Of a stretch of DNA of 64,000 nucleotides, positions 26,879 to 36,092 are shown piece after piece. The stretch spans positions 28,455-92,454 of the forward strand of contig LT635910.1 in assembly GCA_900128565.1 (NCBI GenBank), read 5' to 3'. How positions within the stretch are numbered: the stretch's first letter is position 1; the number at the start of each line of letters is the position of its first letter. A model generated the notes under the pieces. The model had not been told where the DNA came from, ran no database searches, and saw only the letters and a program-made list of their open reading frames with translations. This stretch comes from Stramenopiles sp. TOSAG23-6. Its lineage: Eukaryota > Sar. The position numbers and the translations under genes are program-made.

Positions 26879-28858
26879 ATGGAAGGTGGATATGACCAGT
26901 TTAATGATGATACATTTGGCTTGGCGGATAATCTTGATGCTGACGGTGGGGAATTTATGTTCGGCAAAGCTTTACCTCGTGAAGAAGATATACGAAATGG
27001 GCTTCTTCCTGCTGTATCTTCGAAGGAAGAAGATCCTTGGGCTGCTGGTCCTGGTGCCACTGATAATCTCCCCTCATTTTTTGGTGGGGAGTCAACTGCA
27101 AGTGATCAGCAAAATAAAATAAATAGAACATCATCAATCAACGAGTCGGAAAACTCAACGAAATTTCTACCTGGAATGATGTCTTTGAAGGACCTAGAAA
27201 ATTCTTTGGCTGGTGGACTTGCTCTTGATGTCTTGAGTGATGTCCCAGAGAAGCAGCAACAAACGCAACATTTACCTCAAACACAACAGCGAATGAATAT
27301 ACCTCCACAATTTGCTCAACATATCGCTGCTGGTTGGAGACCAGGTATGCCTTTACCGCGTGGTTTCCCTACTATTACTCCTATGTCGATGACGGGGAAT
27401 CAGATACCTCGAGGTGTTCCACCAGAAATGATGATGGGAGGTTTCCCTCAAATGATTCCAAACAACAATCGTGGATTGCCTTTAGTTCCTCCTCGTGGAC
27501 AGAATTTGGTTAGAAACCCAGCAATAGTACCTCCAGTGTCTTCAAGACCGCCTCCACCTAAAAGAATGCGTTGGAGGGATGTTGATTTTGTCGTTCGACA
27601 ACAAATGAAAGCGTTACGCAACTTATCATATGATGATGATTACTATTTTCACGCACTGTGTGAAAAAAGAAATGCTGCAGCTGGATTGAATAACTTGAGT
27701 CGTTTTTCCGGTGCTCGCGGGACTGGTCAGATTCGGCCTAGTTTGTGGGCTGAAAAGACAGAAGAGCGCTGTAAAGCATGGGCTGATACAAAGAAAACAC
27801 TTGGATATACTGCTAAGACTAATTTACGTGCACCTCGTCAATTAATCAATTTAAGTTCAATCAAAAGTTCATCTTCAGCTAAGACTGACGAAGTTGAAAA
27901 TATTGTTGATCCTGATGAAGCTGTAGGAACAAAGGACATACATGAATCTTATAGAGCTTTACAACAACCGAAGTGGCGAGCTTTAGCTTCTATTGAGAGT
28001 GGAATCTCTGCATGTCTCAAGTTGGAAGCAGAAGTTCGTCGTATGCAAGCTAATGTACAAGATCGTGAGGGAAATAGAAATAATCGTTCGTCGAAAACAT
28101 CAAAGCAAAAAATGAAAATACTTCGAAGTGACTTAGCAGATGTATGGTGCTTACAATGGAAACCTAATAAGAATAGATCTACTTTAGTAAGTGAAAGAGA
28201 AGAGGAATGGAAAGGGTTAAAATTGCTGAAGACTCTAAAAGGTAAAAAACTTCTTGTGCGAACACTTCAACCTGATATTCTTAACAGACAACAAAGGAAT
28301 GCTCTTTTGGCAATGTCTGCTCAATATTTGGTTCATTTCGTATACTCAACTGGTGTTGATGATAGAGATGCTGAAGAATCTGAAAAACTCAATGAAAAAG
28401 TAACACAGACATTGGTAGATACTTTTGCTTTACCAAGTGTATCTTTATCGTGTTTGACAAAATGTCTTTCCTTGCTTACACAATCTCAAACATTGGAAAT
28501 GATTCCTTATTTACTTCAATTTAAAGCTAGTGCTGATGTGGTGCGAGTTCTGCTTGTACAAGGTGAAGCTGCTGCTGATGCGTCTAATAGCTCTTCATTA
28601 TACAATGAAGAAGCAGAAGATAGTGAAGATGATAGTTCTGTGGATAAATCTCGAAAGAATCCGAATTGGCGGGAGAGAAATGGAAGTGACTTGGCTGATT
28701 CTAAAACTTCAAAAGATAATAATCAAAGTGCGGACAAATCTCAGAATCCTGACAAAAGAGCTGTTGCCCGAGCCCGTACGGTTCAGGAGTGGCATACTGC
28801 ATTAGACAGTCTTAAAGCAAAGATTGCGGCTGGAACTGCTGCAGCTGGTGCTGAATAA
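26879..28858 (+). CDS. PAT1: PAT1-like mRNA decapping activator
   Basis: 659 residues. The N-terminus is acidic with an FND/GGEF-type region. LPGMMSLKDLENSL resembles the short conserved motif near the Pat1 N-terminus. A Pro/Met-rich middle (about 145-235) precedes the conserved core RWRDVDFVVRQQMKALR, YDDDYYFHALCEKRN, and the helical C-terminal domain with GKKLLVRTLQPDILN (compare GR/KLLARLLPLL in Pat1). Pat1 links deadenylation to decapping and localises to P-bodies, bridging the Lsm1-7 ring and Dcp2/DDX6. The family call rests on domain order and these motifs. Converges on GGTase-I beta with a gap of 132 bp. Confidence 0.8.
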   Translation: MEGGYDQFNDDTFGLADNLDADGGEFMFGKALPREEDIRNGLLPAVSSKEEDPWAAGPGATDNLPSFFGGESTASDQQNKINRTSSINESENSTKFLPGMMSLKDLENSLAGGLALDVLSDVPEKQQQTQHLPQTQQRMNIPPQFAQHIAAGWRPGMPLPRGFPTITPMSMTGNQIPRGVPPEMMMGGFPQMIPNNNRGLPLVPPRGQNLVRNPAIVPPVSSRPPPPKRMRWRDVDFVVRQQMKALRNLSYDDDYYFHALCEKRNAAAGLNNLSRFSGARGTGQIRPSLWAEKTEERCKAWADTKKTLGYTAKTNLRAPRQLINLSSIKSSSSAKTDEVENIVDPDEAVGTKDIHESYRALQQPKWRALASIESGISACLKLEAEVRRMQANVQDREGNRNNRSSKTSKQKMKILRSDLADVWCLQWKPNKNRSTLVSEREEEWKGLKLLKTLKGKKLLVRTLQPDILNRQQRNALLAMSAQYLVHFVYSTGVDDRDAEESEKLNEKVTQTLVDTFALPSVSLSCLTKCLSLLTQSQTLEMIPYLLQFKASADVVRVLLVQGEAAADASNSSSLYNEEAEDSEDDSSVDKSRKNPNWRERNGSDLADSKTSKDNNQSADKSQNPDKRAVARARTVQEWHTALDSLKAKIAAGTAAAGAE

Positions 28859-28990
28859 GCATATGTTACCTTATATTCCATCAATAGTATATTTTACGTG
28901 ATGATAAATGGAGTAGAGAAACAAAGCAATAAAGCTAATGCATTTTTAATGAAATAATTTTGTATTAAATAAAACAAACCACCACTTGTG

Positions 28991-30091
28991 TTACATTTCA
29001 TTCAAAAGTTTGATTCTTTCTGCTGCTCTTTTACTAATACACAAAGAGTTGTCTAATTGCAATATGCCAGGCTCTTTAATTAATGACATAGCACATATAC
29101 TGAAATATGAATGTAGAACATCTGGGTGTAATCCTGGAAGTTTACTAAATCCTCCAGTCCTTGGACATTGACAGTCATCTATGTGAAATTGTCTCACGGA
29201 TTCTTCATTGACTAAACTAAAAAAACCAATGAGGGTAATAGTTGCGCCGACCCAGAAAGAATAACATGTATCTGGTCGCTTATTACGTCTCCCTTGAAAT
29301 CCACCTACTTGTCTCTCCATGCACCAGCGAAGGAGTGTCGATTTTTTTGGTAAGTCACTTAATCTATTCATGAGAAATAAAGCAGAAATACTACAATAAG
29401 TAGAACCACCATGAGATTCTTGACCGGGCAATAATCCTACACCACTATCATAACTCTGACACATATTGATATATTTTACAGCCCTATCTTTATCGATACC
29501 ATCCCAAGAACCAAGCATTGTACTAATAGCACAAGCACAATATAAAAAACGCATATCGGATTCACTACCATTTGGGGTGGCAGCAAAACTACCGTCTGTT
29601 CGCTGAAGGCACCTCAATGATTTGATTATATGTGTGCGATTAATACAGGAAAAGTCGTCACCTAATATGAGAAGGATAGAGAGTGCAAAGTAAGTCATAG
29701 CAATATGGTTGGTGTTAAAGTGCGTAGCAAAGTTGCAGTCACATTTGGGCGAAAATGTAAACCCCATAAAGCTACTACCAATGAAGCCGCACCGGGTGGA
29801 TAAATCAGTACACGATGAGTGATTTTTACTGCTTCGCTTAGTATTTTCTGAATCGATTGGACAAATGATTTGTAATGAATACACCCAGTCTATAATTTCT
29901 TCCTTACTTTTCAGGCGGTCTAACGCGTCAAGTAAATCCAACGCAGATATTGCAAAAAAAGCAAGACTTAAACGATTCGTATCCAAAGAAGTATATGCTG
30001 GTGGTAGTACGCTGATACTATTGAGAAAGTACTGTATATGTTTTTCTCGTAAAAAGTCTTCATTTCGATCCATACAGGACTGTGTCGTCAT
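28991..30091 (-). CDS. PGGT1B: Protein geranylgeranyltransferase type I beta subunit
   Basis: 366 residues of alpha-alpha barrel prenyltransferase repeats. Diagnostic segments are GGSTYCSISALFLM, GGFQGRRNKRPDTCYSFWVG (containing the Asp and Cys zinc ligands) and the HPDVLHSYFS block containing the His ligand. The NKxxDTCYSFW pattern favours GGTase-I over the Rab and farnesyl enzymes. The enzyme attaches C20 geranylgeranyl to CaaL-box proteins such as Rho GTPases in the cytosol, together with an alpha subunit not in this window. Single exon; the ATG at 30091 gives a standard N-terminus. Confidence 0.93.
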   Translation of the reverse strand: MTTQSCMDRNEDFLREKHIQYFLNSISVLPPAYTSLDTNRLSLAFFAISALDLLDALDRLKSKEEIIDWVYSLQIICPIDSENTKRSSKNHSSCTDLSTRCGFIGSSFMGFTFSPKCDCNFATHFNTNHIAMTYFALSILLILGDDFSCINRTHIIKSLRCLQRTDGSFAATPNGSESDMRFLYCACAISTMLGSWDGIDKDRAVKYINMCQSYDSGVGLLPGQESHGGSTYCSISALFLMNRLSDLPKKSTLLRWCMERQVGGFQGRRNKRPDTCYSFWVGATITLIGFFSLVNEESVRQFHIDDCQCPRTGGFSKLPGLHPDVLHSYFSICAMSLIKEPGILQLDNSLCISKRAAERIKLLNEM

Positions 30092-30661
30092 TTAAATGTA
30101 TATTAATATTTGAGTAATTTTGTGGGTACCCGTATTTTTGGTAGAAGTACGAAAGTGATGATTATTGTTGTGTCAGATTCTTGGTTCTGACTTGACCTAA
30201 ATTAAATTAGCTATTATTACTGAACCTAATCGAAAATTTCAAAATTTAATTCATGATCTATAAGGATCTATAAACATAAACGATATCAACACAACGTATT
30301 AAATCGCGAATAAAAATTTGTATGAGTAAAATGTACTGTAGATAGTAAGTGATAAAGTTGTAGCTACCAATAATGCATATTTATAGAATTTTTTGAAGCG
30401 CCTGGTGCAGTTTATTTTTTACTGCATCTGCGAGTTTTATGTTAGTATGTCCTAGTGTTGAATTAAGAGTGGATTTATTAATTTCTTCTTCTTTTTTTTA
30501 ACCGCTCATGGCGTATTCGACGCAAATTGAGTTTAAGAACATCTTTAAAAATAAATTTATTTTTCTATTATTCATTTATACAAAAATGACAATTCCTCTT
30601 CAACTTATCATGTATTATATTTGTTTCATTTTAATTTCTTTGGACTTTGATATTTTTTTTT
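30092..30661. other. Intergenic region
   Basis: 570 bp between two minus-strand genes: promoter of GGTase-I beta and 3' flank of the ankyrin gene. AT-rich. An apparent 89-codon plus-strand frame at 30508-30777 overlaps the ankyrin gene 3' end and is low-complexity. Nothing else seen. Confidence 0.5.
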
Positions 30662-33481
30662 TCAAGTGTGTAAACTATGTTGATTGTCATTTTTTAGTAA
30701 AATGTCAAATGCTGAATCTTCGGCAACTCTTGCACGTTCAAGACCTATCCTTGCATCCTGCCATACTTGTGCTCTAATTGCATCATCATGCACATTGTGT
30801 CTAAGTTGTATTGCCCTAGCTTGTCCTTCTGCTAAGCGCTTATTTCGTGTTGCAATGTCAACATTTGCTTTCAGTAGTCGAATTTCATCTTGTTTTTCGT
30901 GTAGTTTAGCTTCAAGAGATGCCATTTGAACTCTCGATTTTTTTTCCATTATATTCTCAGCTACTTTCATTGATTTCATTTTCTGTCTAACTTTTTCATC
31001 TGTAGCAATTTCATTTCTTGTTTTTTGAAGCATTTCTTTACTTGATTTGGCACTAATACTACCATCAATACGATATCCATCATTCCAGTTGATACCTCTA
31101 TTTAAATTAATTCTTGAATTAGAATGATTGATAGTAGCAAATCTTGCACTCAACTTATTCACTTCTAAACTATCGATTTCCGATTGTTCTCTTAATGCAG
31201 CAAGTTCATGCATTAATTCAGTTTCATCATTTTCTTTCCTTTTGTAATACGCGTTTGTTTGATCCATATTCATTGTATTGGTATTATGAATTTTGTGTCT
31301 ATGTAGTGCCTTTGCTGTGTTTTTACTCCGAATTTTCTTTGAACTTTCAAAATAACCAGTAACATTAATATTATATTCCTCTGCAAGCCTTCTCATCTCA
31401 CTATCATCACCTTTATTGACATGTCTTTTTTGATTCATTTCATATGCCTTTTTATGTCTAGCCCGAAGAGCATCTGCGTATTTTTTCCTCTGAGTTACAT
31501 CTAATTTAGAACGTTTGTCCTTTGATTGTTTTGAACGAGTTACAATTTGTTTTTTATCTTCATATTTTTTATTAGATCGACGTTTTCGAAGTTCCCGATG
31601 TCGTTTAGCTGTCAATTCTGCCAGAGGTTTGGGTTGCCATTTTGGAGCTAAGCACCCGCGGCGCTGAATTACATGTGAACTTTTACCAGCACTTAATCGT
31701 GAGACATACGTATTTTGTAATGGTTTCAAACGGTTACTCGTGTGTACAGTCTCTATTAAATGTACTATGGAATAGTGACCTAATGTTTTTGCAGTCTCCA
31801 CTAAATCTATTCCACACACATCAATATCAACTGATGCATTAGCTGCTACTAATTCTTCTGCTATATTGGAAAATCCTCCTAGTACTGCTTCGGTAAGTGG
31901 GGTATAAAAACCATCCGGTGTCTTTGTATTGATAGCATGTACGAGTCCAGGTGCACCATGTAATCTTACAACAGCTTTAATTGTGTCGATATCTCCTCTT
32001 TGTGACGCAGTGAGAAGAGTTTTGCCAAGCATTGTATTTTCGTCATCTCCGATATCATTATCTCCAATTATGTTCATATTTTCTACAGTGCTATCTTTAC
32101 TATTCCTCATCAATTCTTCTACTTTCCCAACATCTTGTGCTGCATCGAATGCATATTTACACAATCTTTCAATCCTCTCTTTTTGAATAGTAAATGCATT
32201 CTTCATTGGTGCAACTGAAGGATTTGTAATTGAAAGACCTGCAGTTTGCAATGCATCTTTAGCGTGAGCAATACGTCGTGCATAATTTGTACCGTATTGT
32301 GGTATAGATCTTTCTTCAGCTGCAGCAATATACTGTTTTGCTGGAATTAATACACTATGTAACTGTTCAATACAAAACACTTTTAAAATCTTCTGCAGTT
32401 GACTTTTATCCTTTGCTTTTTTTATTTTTTCATTGGCTCTTTCAATGCGAATTTCTCTTTGTGTGCGATGAGTTGGGCTCTTTGATACTGCATTTGATAA
32501 TGGAGAAAGTTGTGACTGATTTTGTTTAATCTTTTGATTCATACTTTGACGTTTCTTATATAAACTCGAACCAGGAAAAGCTTTATAAGAGTGCAATGTA
32601 TCGCGTACATCGATAAAGGGTTGAATACTAGAAGTTTTTTTTGTTTTTCCCTGATAATCTGACAAGTTATGTGTATTTGACTTCTTTGGTATTCCTAGTA
32701 ATTTTCTTACATTATTTTCATGACTATTTACAATTTGGAGTTTCCAAGGTTTAGCATACGCTCGTTTATTTTGCTTCATTTTAAGCTCAGTTTGCTCTTT
32801 CATCCGCTTCTTTTGTTGTAGTTTGCGCTGACTTTCCCAAGTTTTAGGAATTTCATCAAAATTTTCGTCTTTTTTCTTATGCGATATTTTGATTTCTTTT
32901 ACTGTTCTTTTACTATCCGATGAATCAAAACTTGGTTTACCATGAATATATTTAGGTTTTAATTGTTGTTTCACATTTGAAACCTCAGTAGAATCTTGGT
33001 TGTATTTGATAATATTTTTCAAAAGTTTTCGAAACTTTTTTTTTCCAACAAAAGAGTCATTTGTATTCTTGATAGTCTCTTGAAATGCTTTATGAAGAAT
33101 TGTTTTTTTAATCAAGGGAAGATATTCAACAAAACATTCTTCTACTTCACGATATGCGACTTTTCCATTTCCATTGCTGTCGAGTTTCCCCCAAAAAACT
33201 CGTAAATGTTTGATGCTTTGTAGAATAACTTCAATATCTTGAGGGATATTTTGAAGGATTTTTGTGTTTTTCGTTTTCATGGTAGTATTTTCAAGCTCTA
33301 CTTTTTTTTTTCTTCTTGATTTGTCTATATTGCTATCAGATTGTTTATTTGTGACTTTATTTGAATCATTTTGACTAGTTGTTGCTATATGTTGTTTCTT
33401 ATCTTGTTTCTTGTCTTGTTTCAATGAAGATACAATATGCTCATGCACTTCGTCTTTTGATAAGACTACCGAAGCAGCCAT
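30662..33481 (-). CDS. EF-hand/ankyrin-repeat/coiled-coil protein, 939 aa
   Basis: Very basic single-exon protein. A single good Ca2+ loop, DSNGNGKVAYREVEE, lies at about residue 102 in an EF-hand-like unit. Two to three ankyrin repeats occupy about 485-575 (GKTLLTASQRGDIDTIKAVV, GFYTPLTEAVLGGFSNIAEEL, VETAKTLGHYSIVHLIE). The rest is Lys/Arg/Gln-rich helix, with a long coiled coil in the last 200 residues. The combination suggests a cytoskeletal or ciliary scaffold that senses calcium, but this is inference and I cannot name an orthologue. Divergent from the UBX gene across 282 bp. Confidence 0.8.
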   Translation of the reverse strand: MAASVVLSKDEVHEHIVSSLKQDKKQDKKQHIATTSQNDSNKVTNKQSDSNIDKSRRKKKVELENTTMKTKNTKILQNIPQDIEVILQSIKHLRVFWGKLDSNGNGKVAYREVEECFVEYLPLIKKTILHKAFQETIKNTNDSFVGKKKFRKLLKNIIKYNQDSTEVSNVKQQLKPKYIHGKPSFDSSDSKRTVKEIKISHKKKDENFDEIPKTWESQRKLQQKKRMKEQTELKMKQNKRAYAKPWKLQIVNSHENNVRKLLGIPKKSNTHNLSDYQGKTKKTSSIQPFIDVRDTLHSYKAFPGSSLYKKRQSMNQKIKQNQSQLSPLSNAVSKSPTHRTQREIRIERANEKIKKAKDKSQLQKILKVFCIEQLHSVLIPAKQYIAAAEERSIPQYGTNYARRIAHAKDALQTAGLSITNPSVAPMKNAFTIQKERIERLCKYAFDAAQDVGKVEELMRNSKDSTVENMNIIGDNDIGDDENTMLGKTLLTASQRGDIDTIKAVVRLHGAPGLVHAINTKTPDGFYTPLTEAVLGGFSNIAEELVAANASVDIDVCGIDLVETAKTLGHYSIVHLIETVHTSNRLKPLQNTYVSRLSAGKSSHVIQRRGCLAPKWQPKPLAELTAKRHRELRKRRSNKKYEDKKQIVTRSKQSKDKRSKLDVTQRKKYADALRARHKKAYEMNQKRHVNKGDDSEMRRLAEEYNINVTGYFESSKKIRSKNTAKALHRHKIHNTNTMNMDQTNAYYKRKENDETELMHELAALREQSEIDSLEVNKLSARFATINHSNSRINLNRGINWNDGYRIDGSISAKSSKEMLQKTRNEIATDEKVRQKMKSMKVAENIMEKKSRVQMASLEAKLHEKQDEIRLLKANVDIATRNKRLAEGQARAIQLRHNVHDDAIRAQVWQDARIGLERARVAEDSAFDILLKNDNQHSLHT

Positions 33482-33763
33482 TTAAAGCCTTGAAGTAAGC
33501 ACTCGATTTGAGATGTTTCATATACTACACTAGCTAGTAACTATAGTAGGTATCTTGATACTTTTTCACAGTTACAACCCGAATTTAACGGCCCAAAACT
33601 GAAAAAAATAATTGGAAAACATTGGAAAAAAGCAAAATAAATCGATCTCACTCATCATCGTATACGAGTCAAAAAAATTACCTCAAGTCGGGCTACTCCT
33701 GTTCAGTGCCATATTATCTATGAATGATAGTACGATTTATTACATTTCGCCTTTGATTTAGTA

Positions 33764-35821
33764 ATGTCGTTCCATAACGTTTTCTTTCGTTATGACGGGA
33801 GGCGCTTTAAATTAAAAGTTTCTGCAAGTGCGCCTGTACAAGTAGCGATTCAACAAGCATGTGTGACTGTTGGAGTAAGTTCTTTTACAACTGCTTCTTT
33901 GTACCACAAAGGTCGTCTATTAGACCCTGCTAATCCCTGGCGTTTTGCGTCTGTTCCAAGCAACGCTGAATTAGATTTAGTGGTCATTTCCTCATCATCA
34001 CGTGTTGGTCATTCTGATGCAAAATATGTCCAGGTCGCTATTCAGCAAGGTAATAAACGTTTAATGCATAAGTTCAAGAATTCGTCTAGCCTTTCGGAAA
34101 TTATTGAGTTTTTTTCTCAGCAGCCTGGAACTGTTTGCACGTGGAGTGATATGGAAGAGCCAACTTTGATTTTCATGCGTCAGGTATATCAAGAAAGAGA
34201 TTTTCATTCAACTACACTTAATAGTATTGGTGTATTTGAAGGTTCAATACTATTTAGAATTCGTCTCCAGCCACGGTCAAATCCTGTACCAAAACATTCT
34301 GTCAAAAAGAATTCAATAACTATCCAAGAGACTGAAACAATGAGAGATGTTTCCGAAGAGACGTTGACTACAATAGATAGTGTGAAAGACGTATCAACAG
34401 ATAGTATGAAAAATGTACCAACAAACAATATAACAGATGTTCCAACAAACAATATAACAAATGTACCAACAAACAATATAAAAAACGTATCGGAAGAAAC
34501 ATCAATCACACCAATTTCTACTCCCGAGCAAGCATTAGATCAACTAAGATATGCATGTTTTGATAAAGATGCAAGGGAAACCTTGAGAATATTATTTAAA
34601 GTCGTTGATAATATTTTATCTAGACCTGGAGATCTGAAAACTAGAAAATTAAAACTTTCCAACAAACATGTCAACACTAAAATTGTACAACGAAATGGCG
34701 CATTATTATTTTTATCAAGCTTAGGATTTACAAAAGTAGACGGTATTCTTATTCTCGATGAAAAAAATGAAGTAAATAGTGTATTGCAACGTGGTAGACA
34801 ACTATTGGAAAAACATGCAAATGATCTTGGAATGAAAATACCTGCAATGCCTTCTCAGCGTATGTATCCTACAGAAGTAGCTGCAGCTGCAGCTATAGCT
34901 CTAGAAAACTTTGATCCATTTTCATCAAAAATATCTCGTGTAACTCCTCAATTTCGTGGTGCATCTAAAACTGATCGAGAAGTTTCAAAACTGTTGCATA
35001 AACAACAGGAAATCTTAGGTAGTAGTTCCGGTAGATTAAGTGTTCGACCACCTGATCGTTGTATAAAGATATACTTTACTTGTACACATAAAACAACAAC
35101 AAATAGTACATTACATTTGTCTACTATGCCACCAGCGTTAGCATCAGCCTCAATGACAGATAGCCCATTAAGTGATAGTCAATTAATTTTCAGTGAAATG
35201 TCACGACGTAGAGAAGATGCAAAAAAAAGTCGTCAACTTCGTACAAAAAATATGCGAGATTTGGATAAACTCCGAAAGGTGAAATTATTCACCAAATCTT
35301 TGATTCGTGTTAATTTCCCGAGTGATGACATATCTCGACGTATTTCATTGGAAGCTGTATTTCATCCTCATGAAAACGTTGATGCTGTTATTAAAGTAAT
35401 AGAAACTTCACTATATAAGACTTCTTCTTTAGATGTTGATGAAACACCTTTTGAGTTATATATTTCACCACCAAGAACAAAACTAATTCATAATAAAACA
35501 CTTGAATCCTATGGACTTGTACCAGCTGCAATAATTTATTTATCCTGGAAAGGAACAAATGGTATGATACTTCAAGAAAGATCACGACAGAAAGTTCCTG
35601 GTTCTTTCCTTAATGAAACACTACAGTCTACATTATTGGAATACTCAAATAGTAATGAAATAGCGTCTATGTCAGAATCAGTGTTTCCTGAAATGTTTTC
35701 TTTGGATAAAGAGGAGTTGGACAAGTCAAAAAATACATCTTCAAGATTAAGTAATGTTTCCTCTTCAAAACGTGTAAAGCTTAATGGGGGTAAGAAAAAA
35801 CCTGGTTGGTTAAAATTATAA
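33764..35821 (+). CDS. TUG-type UBL / PUB / UBX protein (p97-Cdc48 cofactor), 685 aa
   Basis: Domains in order: a TUG/ASPSCR1-type ubiquitin-like domain at about 1-75, a second ubiquitin-like region at about 85-175, a low-complexity VPTNNIT(D/N) repeat at about 220-245, a PUB/PUG domain at about 255-365, and a UBX domain at about 506-612 (VNFPSDDISRRISLEAVF to LVPAAIIYLSWKG). PUB and UBX domains both bind the AAA ATPase p97/Cdc48, at its C-terminus and N-domain respectively. The protein is therefore probably a p97 adaptor for membrane or proteasome-linked work. Animal TUG lacks a PUB domain and UBXN6 lacks the UBLs, so the architecture mixes the two. Confidence 0.8.
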   Translation: MSFHNVFFRYDGRRFKLKVSASAPVQVAIQQACVTVGVSSFTTASLYHKGRLLDPANPWRFASVPSNAELDLVVISSSSRVGHSDAKYVQVAIQQGNKRLMHKFKNSSSLSEIIEFFSQQPGTVCTWSDMEEPTLIFMRQVYQERDFHSTTLNSIGVFEGSILFRIRLQPRSNPVPKHSVKKNSITIQETETMRDVSEETLTTIDSVKDVSTDSMKNVPTNNITDVPTNNITNVPTNNIKNVSEETSITPISTPEQALDQLRYACFDKDARETLRILFKVVDNILSRPGDLKTRKLKLSNKHVNTKIVQRNGALLFLSSLGFTKVDGILILDEKNEVNSVLQRGRQLLEKHANDLGMKIPAMPSQRMYPTEVAAAAAIALENFDPFSSKISRVTPQFRGASKTDREVSKLLHKQQEILGSSSGRLSVRPPDRCIKIYFTCTHKTTTNSTLHLSTMPPALASASMTDSPLSDSQLIFSEMSRRREDAKKSRQLRTKNMRDLDKLRKVKLFTKSLIRVNFPSDDISRRISLEAVFHPHENVDAVIKVIETSLYKTSSLDVDETPFELYISPPRTKLIHNKTLESYGLVPAAIIYLSWKGTNGMILQERSRQKVPGSFLNETLQSTLLEYSNSNEIASMSESVFPEMFSLDKEELDKSKNTSSRLSNVSSSKRVKLNGGKKKPGWLKL
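34414..34488 (+). repeat. 24-nt in-frame minisatellite in UBX gene
   Basis: About three copies of a 24-nt unit encode VPTNNIT(D/N). The copies are nearly identical. Confidence 0.8.
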
Positions 35822-36092
35822 TTTTGGAACTTTTATTATCATAACATGGTCTCCGTGTCGGTTTTAAGTTTTAATTTTTAAAATTTACAATTCCAAATTT
35901 ATCATCATCATACAGGTCGAAAAGATTATTTATTATTGAGTGTAATTACAATAAATATCATCCCACATTACGACAAATCCTAAACTCTTTAATAATGTTG
36001 AAGTATCTATAAATACATTAGATGTACTTAGATGCATCATTTTTTTTGGATTCATTTATCGTTAAATCATTTATTTTTATGAAGCATTTACA

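Noticed and set aside
30508-30777. 89-codon plus-strand ORF
   Set aside because: Low-complexity hydrophobic translation overlapping the 3' end of the ankyrin-repeat gene.
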